Below are positions 34,257 to 43,023 of a DNA stretch of 64,000 nt, piece after piece. Under the pieces are notes generated by a model. That model was not told where the DNA came from. It did not search any database and saw nothing but the letters and a program-made list of their open reading frames with translations. The DNA comes from JAVBMJ01 sp031551275 (GTDB lineage Bacteria; Bacteroidota; Bacteroidia; Bacteroidales; Rikenellaceae), in the NCBI GenBank assembly GCA_031551275.1, contig JAVBNX010000007.1, positions 434,001-498,000 on the forward strand, given 5' to 3'. A program made the position numbers and the translations under genes. How positions within the stretch are numbered: the first letter of the stretch is position 1; each line of letters opens with the position of its first letter.

Positions 34257-34961
34257 ATGAGACTGTTGCTTATCAGCAATTCGACCAATTCAGGCGAGGA
34301 TTACCTGGCCCATCCGCTCGGGGCGATCTCCCAATTCCTGGGCGATATCGGGCGCGTGGTCTTCGTCCCCTACGCCGCGGTGACCTTTTCCTACGACAAG
34401 TACCTCGAAAAGGTGCAGGGGCGGTTCGATGTGCTCAGCGTCGAGGTCGACTCGGTGCACAAACACTCCGACCCGGCCTCCGTGATCGCGCAGGCGCACG
34501 CCATCGTGGTCGGCGGGGGGAACACGTTCGCGCTGCTGGACAAGTTGCAGAAACATAATTTGCTGGACGCGATCCGCGAGCGGGTCGGCCAGGGGATCCC
34601 CTACATCGGGTGGAGCGCGGGCAGCAACGTGGCAAGCCCGACCATCAACACGACCAACGATATGCCCATCGTGCAGCCGGCCTCGTTCAAATCCATCGGG
34701 CTGGTCCCCTTCCAGATCAACCCGCACTACACGGACGCCGTGCTGCCCAACCACGCCGGGGAGACGCGCCAGCAGAGGATCGAGGAGTACACCACCGCCA
34801 ACCGCAGCGTGTGGGTCGTGGGGTTGCGCGAGGGGAGCATGCTGCAATGCGAGGGCAAGAAGGTCGAGCTTCTGGGCGATAAGCCCGCGCGGGTGTTCTA
34901 CGACGGCAGGGAGCCCATCGAGGTGGCTCCGGGCGGGGACCTCTCGTTTTTGATGAAGTAG
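34257..34961 (+). CDS. pepE: Peptidase E (alpha-aspartyl dipeptidase)
   Basis: 234 residues, cytoplasmic; cleaves dipeptides with N-terminal aspartate (Asp-X). It belongs to the class I glutamine-amidotransferase-like serine peptidases (S51). The nucleophile elbow GWSAGSN places Ser120, and Asp135 (in NTTNDMPIVQ) and His157 (in FQINPHYTD) fall at the exact positions of the triad known for the Salmonella enzyme. VGGGNTF (85-91) is the oxyanion-region block. Followed after 36 nt by yraN. Confidence 0.95.
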   Translation: MRLLLISNSTNSGEDYLAHPLGAISQFLGDIGRVVFVPYAAVTFSYDKYLEKVQGRFDVLSVEVDSVHKHSDPASVIAQAHAIVVGGGNTFALLDKLQKHNLLDAIRERVGQGIPYIGWSAGSNVASPTINTTNDMPIVQPASFKSIGLVPFQINPHYTDAVLPNHAGETRQQRIEEYTTANRSVWVVGLREGSMLQCEGKKVELLGDKPARVFYDGREPIEVAPGGDLSFLMK

Positions 34962-34997
34962 TGGGGATGGGATCGGGGGATTTGGTCGATCGGAGGG

Positions 34998-35360
34998 ATG
35001 ACTTTTAGGGCCGATATCGGACAGAGGGGCGAGCAGGCAGCTGCGGAGTGGCTTCAGGACGAGGGTTTCAGGCTCCTGCACCGCAACTGGCGCAAAGGGC
35101 GCTACGAGATCGATATCGTGGCGGCCCGGGGCGACGTGGTCCATTTCGTCGAGGTCAGGTGCCGGGCCAAAGGGTCGCTGCTGACCCCGGAGGAGACGGT
35201 CACGGCGGCCAAGCAGCGCGCGCAGATCACCGCGGCGCGGGCCTATCTGGCGGCATACGGCCTCGACGTGGAGAGCCAGTTCGATTTGATCGCCGTGGAG
35301 CACAGCCCCTCCGGTATGGAGGTGCGCTACATTCCCAACGCGTTCTATCCGAGGTGGTAG
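34998..35360 (+). CDS. yraN: YraN-family (UPF0102) nuclease-like protein
   Basis: 120 residues with the endonuclease-like core of UPF0102: GQRGEQAAAEWLQDEGF at the start, then NWRKGRYEIDIVAARGDVVHFVEVRCR (landmarks EIDIVA with catalytic-type Asp and FVEVR with Glu), and the C-terminal QFDLIAVE. The Glu-x-Arg form in place of Glu-x-Lys is also seen in other YraN proteins. Function is not established; Holliday-junction resolvase-like folds are suggested for the family. Confidence 0.9.
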   Translation: MTFRADIGQRGEQAAAEWLQDEGFRLLHRNWRKGRYEIDIVAARGDVVHFVEVRCRAKGSLLTPEETVTAAKQRAQITAARAYLAAYGLDVESQFDLIAVEHSPSGMEVRYIPNAFYPRW

Positions 35361-35432
35361 GCAATTTTTCCTCCGGGTGGCTGCTTGCCCCGGGAGGGTT
35401 GTAAGGTTTTATGTTTTAAAAGGAATATAGAA

Positions 35433-35644
35433 TTGCACGGCCCAGCCGTCCCTCATTGTTACCCCAACTGCCAGGTGTTACCAGACCGGGAGCGGCAGCA
35501 CCTTATATCCCTTCCTCCCCTACGGTTAGGGGAGGAAGATGGAAGGAGGGGTGATCGGAAACGGCGTGCGTTTGAGAGCAAAGCGAATCACACGCAAGCT
35601 TCGGGCTAATTCGTAATATACTTTTAAAGGCAGAGCCACGGCGG
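35433..35644 (+). repeat. Family 2 repeat, copy A (212 bp)
   Basis: Matches 47803-48014 over its entire 212 bp. Long identical runs include ACTGCCAGGTGTTACCAGA, GCGGCAGCACCTTATATCCC and GGTGATCGGAAACGGCGTGC. Central perfect 12-bp stem: CTTCCTCCCCTA (35511-35522), loop CGGT, TAGGGGAGGAAG (35527-35538). A second, weaker hairpin, GCGTG...CACGC, follows with inner pairs CGTTTG/CAAAGCG. It occupies the gap between the convergent yraN and recN genes; no coding sense is seen. Confidence 0.8.
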
Positions 35645-35781
35645 GTTGGGTGGCTGGGCCGGGGTGCGGAATGACGCGGGCCATCAGGCCCAAATGGTAC
35701 CCCGCGTCCTCGCGAGCAGCGAGGGGCGACCGCTTTCCTGGCAAAGAAAGGGGCGACCGCTGAATAAGTTACAAAGGAAAC
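35645..35781. other. Non-coding tail of the yraN-recN gap with short repeats
   Basis: No gene. The stretch holds a hairpin GGGCC-ATCA-GGCCC (about 35678-35691), a second hairpin CCTCGC-GAGCA-GCGAGG (35708-35724), and the 13-mer AGGGGCGACCGCT twice in direct orientation (35722-35734 and 35749-35761). The recN stop follows at once. Confidence 0.6.
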
Positions 35782-37431
35782 CTACCCCAACAATATTTTG
35801 GCCTGGGCCACCGCAGCATCAGTCACCAGGTTCCCGCTCAGCATCTTAGCGATCTCCGTGACGCGCTCTTCGGAGTTCAGCCGCACGATCCCCGTCCTGG
35901 CCGCCGCCCCCGTTTCATCCTTGCGGACCTGGAAATGCGCCTCTCCCTTGGAAGCCACCTGGGGCAGGTGCGTAATGGCCACGACCTGCATCGACTGCGC
36001 GAGCGTCTGAATGATCCCGCCCACCGAGTCGGCGATGCGGCCCGAGACCCCGGTGTCGATCTCGTCGAAAATTATGGCCGGGAGTTTAGTATGCCGGGCG
36101 ACCAACGACTTGATCGACAGCATCAAACGCGATATCTCCCCCCCCGAAGCGATCTTCTCGGCGGGCTGGGGCGGTGTGTTCTTGTTGGCGGAGAATAACA
36201 ATTCGGCCTTGTCGGCCCCCGTGGCCCGGAGCTGCGGTTCTGCGTGCAGTTCGGCGATCAAACGGGCGTGGGGCATGCCCAGTTCGGTAAGGGTGTGCTC
36301 GACCGATTTCTGCAATTCGGCGGCGGCCTTTTTCCGGCGTGCGGTCAACTCGGATGCGAGTTTTTGGGCCTCCTGCTCCGTGCGGGACAGCTCCTTTTCA
36401 GCAGCTGCGATCTCGTCCTCGAACCCGATGATCCGGTCGAGTTTCCCGGTGTAGTCGTTGCACAACGCGATCAGCTCCGCGACGCTCTCCACATGGTGCT
36501 TTTTTTGCAGGGAGATAAGGGTCGCCAGGCGGGTTTCGGCCCTTTCCAAGGCGGCCGGGTCGGTATCGATGGTTTCGGACTTGCCGTACAGTTCGTCGGA
36601 TATGTCTTTGATTTCCAGCAGGGAACCGCGGATCCTGCCGGCCAGTTCGGCGGCCTGGGGGTAGACCGTTTCCTGGCGGCGCAGTTCGTGCTCGGCGGTG
36701 TGGAGGCGGGCCAGGGCGCCCGTTTCGTCCGTCGAGAGGCACTCCAAAGCCAGGGTAATCGCCTCCTTGATCCCCGAAGCGTTGGCCAGCAGGGCGATCA
36801 GGGCTTCCAACTCCTCCTGCTCGCCCTCCTTGAGCTTGGCCTCGGTCAGCTCGCGGCTCTGGAAACGCAGGTACTCCTCGTCGCGGGCGGCTTCGGCGGC
36901 TTGCTGGCGCAAGGCGTCCAGGGCGGTGCGGGCGCGGGTAAAGGCTTCGAATTTGGCGGCGTACTGCTCCAGAAGGGGGGCGTTCCCGCCGATGGCGTCG
37001 AGGACTTTGAGGCGGAAGCGGTCGTCGGCCAGCAGCAGGTTCTGGTGCTGGGAGTGGATGTCTATCAGTTTGGAACCTAATTCTTTAAGTGTAGCAGTCT
37101 GGACGGGCAGGTCGTCGATATATGCGCGGCTCTTGCCCGCCGGGGTGACGATGCGGCGGATGGTGACGGTCTCGGCGTAGTCGAGGTCGTTCTCGCTGAA
37201 GAACTCCTCCAGGCCGTAGCCGGAGATCGAAAAGGTGCCCTCCACCACGCAATTGGCGTCGGGCTGGCGGGCGACACCGTCGCTCTTGCTGCCCAAAAGC
37301 AGGCCCAGCGCGCCCAAAAGGATCGATTTGCCCGCTCCGGTCTCGCCCGTGATGATGTTCAGCCCCCGGTCCAGTTCGAGGTCCAGGTGGTCGATCAGGG
37401 CGTAGTTGTCTATGGAGAGGCGCTTGAGCAT
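35782..37431 (-). CDS. recN: DNA repair protein RecN
   Basis: 549 residues, an SMC-like ATPase for double-strand-break repair. N-terminal Walker A GETGAGKSILLGAL (29-42), a central coiled coil (about 160-370, rich in LEALIALLA, EEQ and KKH heptads), and the C-terminal ATPase half with ASGGEISRLMLSIKSL (signature motif) and LPAIIFDEIDTGVSGRIAD (Walker B). Normal family length. Last gene of the bamD-rpoZ-coaBC-recN operon, 12 nt after coaBC. Confidence 0.96.
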   Translation of the reverse strand: MLKRLSIDNYALIDHLDLELDRGLNIITGETGAGKSILLGALGLLLGSKSDGVARQPDANCVVEGTFSISGYGLEEFFSENDLDYAETVTIRRIVTPAGKSRAYIDDLPVQTATLKELGSKLIDIHSQHQNLLLADDRFRLKVLDAIGGNAPLLEQYAAKFEAFTRARTALDALRQQAAEAARDEEYLRFQSRELTEAKLKEGEQEELEALIALLANASGIKEAITLALECLSTDETGALARLHTAEHELRRQETVYPQAAELAGRIRGSLLEIKDISDELYGKSETIDTDPAALERAETRLATLISLQKKHHVESVAELIALCNDYTGKLDRIIGFEDEIAAAEKELSRTEQEAQKLASELTARRKKAAAELQKSVEHTLTELGMPHARLIAELHAEPQLRATGADKAELLFSANKNTPPQPAEKIASGGEISRLMLSIKSLVARHTKLPAIIFDEIDTGVSGRIADSVGGIIQTLAQSMQVVAITHLPQVASKGEAHFQVRKDETGAAARTGIVRLNSEERVTEIAKMLSGNLVTDAAVAQAKILLG

Positions 37432-37443
37432 CAGTGGGTTTGT

Positions 37444-38643
37444 CTAAAGCAGGGTTTCTATCCGATCGGCGATCAGTGAGGCGCACTCCCGCTTGGAGAG
37501 CAGGCCCGAGTCGGTTCTTTGGCCGAGCGCATCGAAGATCAGGATGCGGTTTGTGTCGTGGCCGAAGCCCGCGCCCTCATCGCGCAGGGAGTTCAAAACG
37601 ATCATGTCCAGCGACTTGCGGCGCAGTTTGTCCAGCGCGTTGGCCTCTTCGTTGTCCGTTTCCAGGGCGAAACCGACGGTCAGTTTATTGCCTTTCGTTG
37701 CGGAGAGTTCGCGGGCGATGTCGACGGTGGGTTTCAGTTCCAGGGTCAGGCCGCCGGTTTGTCCGGGTTGCTTTTTGATCTTGCTCTGCGCGGGGTCGGC
37801 GGGGGTGAAATCGGCCACGGCGGCGCAAAGCACGGCTCCGTCGCAGGCGGCGAACTCTTTTTTCGAGGCTTCGTACATTTCGGCGGCGGATGTTACGCTG
37901 ATGCGGCGGACCCCGGCGGGGGCGCTCAACGAAACGGGGCCCGAGACCAGAACGACTTCGGCTCCCCGGGCGGATAGCTCGGCGGCGATCGCGTAGCCCA
38001 TCTTCCCGGTTGAGTGGTTGGAGATGTAGCGCACCGGGTCGATGCGCTCGACGGTGGGGCCTGCCGTGACCAGGAACTTACGGCCTGTCAGACTCTTTTT
38101 TTTTTGGAAATGGCGCTCCAGGGCGGCCACAATTTCTTCGGGCTCGGCCATGCGGCCCTTGCCGGAGAGCCCGCTCGCCAGTTCGCCGTCGCCGGGCTCG
38201 ACCATCTCCACGCCGCGGCCGCGCAGGGTGGACAGGGCGGTTTGGGTGGCCGGGTGGGCGTACATATCGAGGTCCATGGCCGGGGCGGCGATCACACCGC
38301 AACGGGCGGAGAGGTAGGTGGTCAGGAGCAGGTTGTCGGCGATACCGGCAGCCATCTTAGCCAGCGTGTTGGCGGTCGCGGGGGCGATTACCAATGCGTC
38401 GGCCCACTCGCCCAAGCTGACGTGGGAGTTCCAACTGCCGTTCTCGGGGTCGAAAAATTCGACCAGGATCGGGTTTTTCGACAGGGTGGCCATCGTCAGG
38501 GGGGTGATGAACTGCTTGGCGGCGGCGGTCATTATGACCTTGACCTCGGCCCCGCGTTTGACCAGTAATCTGACAAGCATAGCAGCCTTGTAGGCTGCTA
38601 TACCCCCTGTGACTCCCAGGATTATCTTCTTGCCTTCCAGCAT
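37444..38643 (-). CDS. coaBC: Bifunctional phosphopantothenoylcysteine decarboxylase/synthetase
   Basis: 399 residues; makes 4'-phosphopantetheine from 4'-phosphopantothenate and cysteine in coenzyme A synthesis. The flavin-dependent CoaC half covers about 1-180: GVTGGIAAYKAAMLVR, catalytic His74 in SHVSLGEWAD, PAMDLDMYAHP, and the substrate clamp GELASGLSGKGRMAEPEE (153-170). The CoaB half follows with TAGPTVERIDPVRYISNHSTGKMG (landmark ISNHSTGKMG) and LNSLRDEGAGFGHDTN. At the clamp, Ser157 stands where E. coli CoaBC has the catalytic Cys158. Confidence 0.94.
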   Translation of the reverse strand: MLEGKKIILGVTGGIAAYKAAMLVRLLVKRGAEVKVIMTAAAKQFITPLTMATLSKNPILVEFFDPENGSWNSHVSLGEWADALVIAPATANTLAKMAAGIADNLLLTTYLSARCGVIAAPAMDLDMYAHPATQTALSTLRGRGVEMVEPGDGELASGLSGKGRMAEPEEIVAALERHFQKKKSLTGRKFLVTAGPTVERIDPVRYISNHSTGKMGYAIAAELSARGAEVVLVSGPVSLSAPAGVRRISVTSAAEMYEASKKEFAACDGAVLCAAVADFTPADPAQSKIKKQPGQTGGLTLELKPTVDIARELSATKGNKLTVGFALETDNEEANALDKLRRKSLDMIVLNSLRDEGAGFGHDTNRILIFDALGQRTDSGLLSKRECASLIADRIETLL

Positions 38644-38672
38644 GGCCGGTTGGTTTAGAAATGGTTTTTGCC

Positions 38673-38990
38673 TTATTCGGCGTCCTTCGCGCGGAAGTAG
38701 AGTTTGCCTTCCAGGAACTCCTCGGTTGCGGTCAGCGTGGGCTTGGGCATACGCTCGTAGTAACGCGAGATCTCGATCTGTTCGCGGTTCTCGAAGGTCT
38801 CCTCCAGAACGTCGCTCGTCGAGGTAAAGTCGGCCAGCTTGCGCGAGAGCTCCTGCTTGACCTCGGAGGAGATCTGGTTGGCCCTCTTGGAAATGACCAC
38901 GACCGACTCGTAGATGTTGCCCGTGGGGGCGGCGATGTCGGTCAGTTTGCGCGTTACGGTGTTGGTGGGGACGGGTTTCTTACTCTCCAT
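38673..38990 (-). CDS. rpoZ: RNA polymerase omega subunit, Rpb6/RpoZ-like
   Basis: 105 residues. Bacteroidota omega proteins resemble eukaryotic Rpb6; marks here are GNIYESVVVISKRANQISSEVKQEL (landmarks YESVVVISKRANQI), the segment that docks on the beta' subunit, and a conserved tail PKPTLTATEEFLEGKLYFR. The ATG at 38990 lies 11 nt inside the bamD gene, a translational coupling; a longer reading frame upstream lacks sense. Confidence 0.85.
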   Translation of the reverse strand: MESKKPVPTNTVTRKLTDIAAPTGNIYESVVVISKRANQISSEVKQELSRKLADFTSTSDVLEETFENREQIEISRYYERMPKPTLTATEEFLEGKLYFRAKDAE

Positions 38991-39834
38991 TATTTTGGTC
39001 TTTATTTTCGTCGGTTTCGTGGGCGGCCAGGTACTTCTTGGCGGCCTCCTGCATCTTGTCGCTCTCCTTGGTGTACTTGCTTTGGGGAAATTCCGAGGCA
39101 AAGTTATAGTACGTGTCCAACATATCCAAATAGCGGTCCTTTTGCAGGGCGGGCAGGCTGTTGGAGGCCAACAGGTAGTTCGATTTGACGATCAAAAACA
39201 TCAGCTCCTCGCGGTGGTTGGTGTCGGGGAAGGTGTTCAGGGCGTTCTTCAGCGCGACCACGGCCGATTTGTACTTCTTGATGTCGTAATAGGTTTTTGC
39301 GTTGAGGAAGACCTTGTCGTAGAGCTTCTGCTGGAGCTCCTCCATGCACTTGCTGAGCTCCTCCTTCTTCACGCTGTTGGGGTAGTGTTGCAAATACTCC
39401 GAGATGGCCATCAAGGCCTGGCGGGTAATCATCTGGTCGCGCTCGGGAGCGGGGGAGGAGTAGTAAAAGCCCATCGCGTACATGTACTCGGCCTGCTCGA
39501 CGAAGGGGCTGCGGCCGAAACGGCGCCTGAACTCGTTGAACTGCGGGCCGCTCGATTCGAAGTCGCCCAGGTTGTAGTTGGCCGCGGCGATGTGGAACTG
39601 GATGGTGTCCTCCTTGGAGGTCCCGGTAAAGATGGGGCTTACGTCCTCAAGGAGCTGGCGCGCCTTCTGGTACTTCTTGGCGGCGTAGTACTCCATGCCC
39701 TTTTTATACTTCAGTTCGTTGTCCTGGCTCTTCATCAGCTTGTTGAACGAACCGCACGAAGCCACCGAAACGGCTGCGGCAAGCAGAAGCAGAACCTGGA
39801 AAAAAGTGCGGGAAGACCGGGCTTTTGGGATCAT
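38980..39834 (-). CDS. bamD: Outer-membrane assembly lipoprotein BamD
   Basis: 284 residues. Lipobox VSVASC with Cys27. Five TPR-like helical hairpins make up the body (YKKGMEYYAAKKYQKARQLLEDV; AAANYNLGDFESSGPQFNEFRRRF; YMYAMGFYYSS; AISEYLQHYPNS; AKTYYDIKKYKSAVVALKNALNTFPDT given as landmarks). BamD partners BamA in folding outer-membrane barrels. First gene of the bamD-rpoZ-coaBC-recN operon and preceded by the best-formed promoter of the window. Confidence 0.92.
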   Translation of the reverse strand: MIPKARSSRTFFQVLLLLAAAVSVASCGSFNKLMKSQDNELKYKKGMEYYAAKKYQKARQLLEDVSPIFTGTSKEDTIQFHIAAANYNLGDFESSGPQFNEFRRRFGRSPFVEQAEYMYAMGFYYSSPAPERDQMITRQALMAISEYLQHYPNSVKKEELSKCMEELQQKLYDKVFLNAKTYYDIKKYKSAVVALKNALNTFPDTNHREELMFLIVKSNYLLASNSLPALQKDRYLDMLDTYYNFASEFPQSKYTKESDKMQEAAKKYLAAHETDENKDQNNGE

Positions 39835-39852
39835 GATGCGGAATTAAGCGGA

Positions 39853-39884
39853 CAAATTTACCTTATTAAACGCATTTTTGCAAA
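39853..39884 (-). promoter_or_regulatory. Consensus housekeeping promoter of bamD operon
   Basis: On the minus strand TTTG at 39881-39884 (-33) and TAAATTTG at 39853-39860 (-7) are separated by exactly 20 nt, the textbook arrangement for the Bacteroidota primary sigma factor. A run of T precedes the -33. Leader about 15 nt. Confidence 0.75.
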
Positions 39885-39915
39885 AAATATTGTCCTTATG
39901 CCACTCTTTTGGTGC

Positions 39916-39944
39916 GAAAAGCCCCGCCTGTGCCGGGCGGGGCT
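39916..39944 (-). terminator. Rho-independent terminator after the LruC gene
   Basis: AGCCCCGCC (39920-39928) pairs with GGCGGGGCT (39936-39944) around TGTGCCG; on the minus strand the stem is followed by TTTT. It lies 35 nt past the stop of the LruC-domain gene. Confidence 0.75.
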
Positions 39945-39978
39945 ATCTTCGCGGCGGGCTTGACCGCCGGCAGGTCAT

Positions 39979-41247
39979 TTAGTACGTCCAGTACCAGTAG
40001 GGTTGCAAAGCGCCTTCGCTCTCGGCCCAGACGGCGAACTCGGGATAGCGCGCGTCGATGCGCTGGTCCTCGAAAGGCATCTTCAGGTTGACGTTGGGAA
40101 TGTCGATGGCAAAGGGGAACTTCTGGTCGGAGACGTACCACAGGTTGCGCTCCGGATCGGATTTGTCTTCCTTGGTGCCGAACAGGGTGCCGCCCTGGTA
40201 GTAGGCTTTGGTGGTGGGGCGGTGGTTGGGAAGGTGGACCTCCCTGCCCCTCGGGCCGCCGTCGGTGTAAACGCCCGGGGCCGCCACCACGATGAAGGGG
40301 TTGTAGGGCGGGAAACCGAAGAGTTTGGTCTCATGGGGCTCTTTCATGACCAGGGTAACGCGGTAGGTAAGGATCGGGAATTGCTCCCCGTCGGCGTACT
40401 CGGCCCAGGGACCGCCCACCACGTTGTCGTTGACGTCCTCGAAGAGCATGATGACCGGGGTGGTCTGGCCGTCCTCGAAGCCTTTGGCAGTCTTCGGGTA
40501 GCGGTTGGCAGGCGCCTGGGCGACGGGGTTGCCGTTCATGTCCAGGACTTCGACCTTGACCGACTTGTAGAAATATTCGTAGGCCGACGCCTTGGTCAGG
40601 CCCTGGCCCAGGATCTCGTAGCCGAAACCGTTGCGCAGGGCGGCTCCCTTGCGGATGGGGGTAAACTCGTGGATCATGCTGTCCACCATGTTGTCCGAGG
40701 TGTGGAATACCGTGCAGTTGTAGCGGATTACCACGTCGTTCATGTCGTAGTCGCCTTTCGAGGGCCAGTTGTCCTCGAAGGCCACAAGGCCCGAATACCC
40801 GATCGAGTAGGGGCCGGGAGCGCGCATGGAGCGGGTTATGGCCGCCTTGACCACGGAGGGGGAAATGTTAGCCACGATGGTCTGCACGTTGGGGTTGTAA
40901 TCCACGACGAAGCGGGATTGGACGCCCTCGGCATCGGTGGTAAAGTAGAGCTTCTGGGTGTAGGAGGGAATCTTGGCGTCGCCTTCGAAAGTGCCTCCGA
41001 TGGTGTTGGCCGCGAAGATGGGCCTAACGTCGGGGTTGACCTCGGGGTCCAGGTTGTAGACCTCGAAATGGAGGTCGCCATCCGGACCCAGGTTGTAACT
41101 TACCTGAAGGGTGTGGATCTTCGAGGTGGCAAAATCAAAATAGGCCGGATCGGCGGCGCGGTTTTCGAGCTTGTTGTTCAAGCATCCGGTTGCAAGGACT
41201 GCGATGAGGGGCAGTGCAAGAACCATTTTGGGTGAGAAGGTCCTCAT
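39979..41247 (-). CDS. LruC-domain (DUF4842) lipoprotein
   Basis: 422 residues. Lipobox VLATGC with Cys22. The diagnostic LruC region has LVAFEDNWPSKGDYDMNDVVIRY (landmark EDNWPSKGDYDMNDVV), a calcium-like acidic loop, followed by a C-terminal beta-rich domain with FGFPPYNPFIVVA and HLPNHRPTTKAYYQGGTLFGT. LruC-domain proteins are exported in Bacteroidota and spirochaetes; the function is not known to me. Single-gene unit: own -7 element at 41300-41307 and own terminator. Confidence 0.88.
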   Translation of the reverse strand: MRTFSPKMVLALPLIAVLATGCLNNKLENRAADPAYFDFATSKIHTLQVSYNLGPDGDLHFEVYNLDPEVNPDVRPIFAANTIGGTFEGDAKIPSYTQKLYFTTDAEGVQSRFVVDYNPNVQTIVANISPSVVKAAITRSMRAPGPYSIGYSGLVAFEDNWPSKGDYDMNDVVIRYNCTVFHTSDNMVDSMIHEFTPIRKGAALRNGFGYEILGQGLTKASAYEYFYKSVKVEVLDMNGNPVAQAPANRYPKTAKGFEDGQTTPVIMLFEDVNDNVVGGPWAEYADGEQFPILTYRVTLVMKEPHETKLFGFPPYNPFIVVAAPGVYTDGGPRGREVHLPNHRPTTKAYYQGGTLFGTKEDKSDPERNLWYVSDQKFPFAIDIPNVNLKMPFEDQRIDARYPEFAVWAESEGALQPYWYWTY

Positions 41248-41299
41248 TTTGTTGTAGTTAACATTAAGTTACAGAACGGGGGGATGAGTGTCGAGGGCG

Positions 41300-41307
41300 C
41301 AAATATA
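41300..41307 (-). promoter_or_regulatory. -7 element of the LruC gene
   Basis: CAAATATA on the plus strand reads TATATTTG on the minus strand. A leader of about 50 nt would separate it from the ATG at 41247. The rest of the 140-nt gap is AT-rich and shows no gene. Confidence 0.5.
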
Positions 41308-41387
41308 GATGTTGATACGGAATAATATACATTCCGGCCCGAAAAAAACTGCATTATTTCGAACAAACTTAATACTGAGGGGGTGTT

Positions 41388-41996
41388 TTAAGGCCCGAAA
41401 ACGAAGTAAAGCGTGAGGTTGATCGTCAGAAGGCTCGACATCAGGTCGCTGTCGCCCTCCACGTAGCCGCCACCCGTCTCTTCCATGCCGGCCACGATCA
41501 CGCTCGCACCCAAACCGAAGGAGTACTGGGGCCGGACCCGCCATTCGGCCCCTATGTTCACGCTTACGCCAAAATCGGCGGCGCGCTCCCGGTAGGTCTG
41601 GCGGCCGTAGGACTCCTTGTAGCGGGTAAACATGGGGCCCATGCCCGCGCTCATGGTCATATCCCAGCGCTCGGAGAGCTCGCCCCGCAGCAGCAGGGCC
41701 GGGCCCGCGAAGATGAGCCACATCTGGTGGCGGTCGGTCAGATTGTCGGCGCGGGAGAAGCAACTGGCCGTGCAATCGAGTCCCACGCCGATAAAGGAGT
41801 CGAAGTATTTGCCCGCCTGGGCGGTAATGGCGTAGCCTGTGCGCAGTTGGTCGAAGCGGTCGTAATCCACCGCGCGGCCGAAGGAGACGCCGCCGCCCAC
41901 CATCAGGCGGGTATCTTTCAGCCAGGCGGGCGTTTGCTGGGCCTGCGCGAAAAGGCAGGGTAAGAGCAAAAGCAGAAGCAGGGCGGGTTTTTTCAT
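41388..41996 (-). CDS. Outer-membrane beta-barrel protein (small)
   Basis: 202 residues. Signal peptide to about residue 20 (LFAQAQ). The mature part is a series of alternating beta strands (LMVGGGVSFGRAVDYDRF; AITAQAGKYFDSFIGVGLD; WRVRPQYSFGLGASVIVAG) ending in LYFVFGP, consistent with an 8-strand OmpA/OmpX-like barrel. No specific family is recognised. It is 11 nt downstream of ruvB and the last gene of the barrel-ruvB-OMP unit. Confidence 0.7.
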   Translation of the reverse strand: MKKPALLLLLLLPCLFAQAQQTPAWLKDTRLMVGGGVSFGRAVDYDRFDQLRTGYAITAQAGKYFDSFIGVGLDCTASCFSRADNLTDRHQMWLIFAGPALLLRGELSERWDMTMSAGMGPMFTRYKESYGRQTYRERAADFGVSVNIGAEWRVRPQYSFGLGASVIVAGMEETGGGYVEGDSDLMSSLLTINLTLYFVFGP

Positions 41997-42007
41997 CGCG
42001 GCGGGGT

Positions 42008-43018
<1,011 letters not shown>

Positions 43019-43023
43019 CTTTT

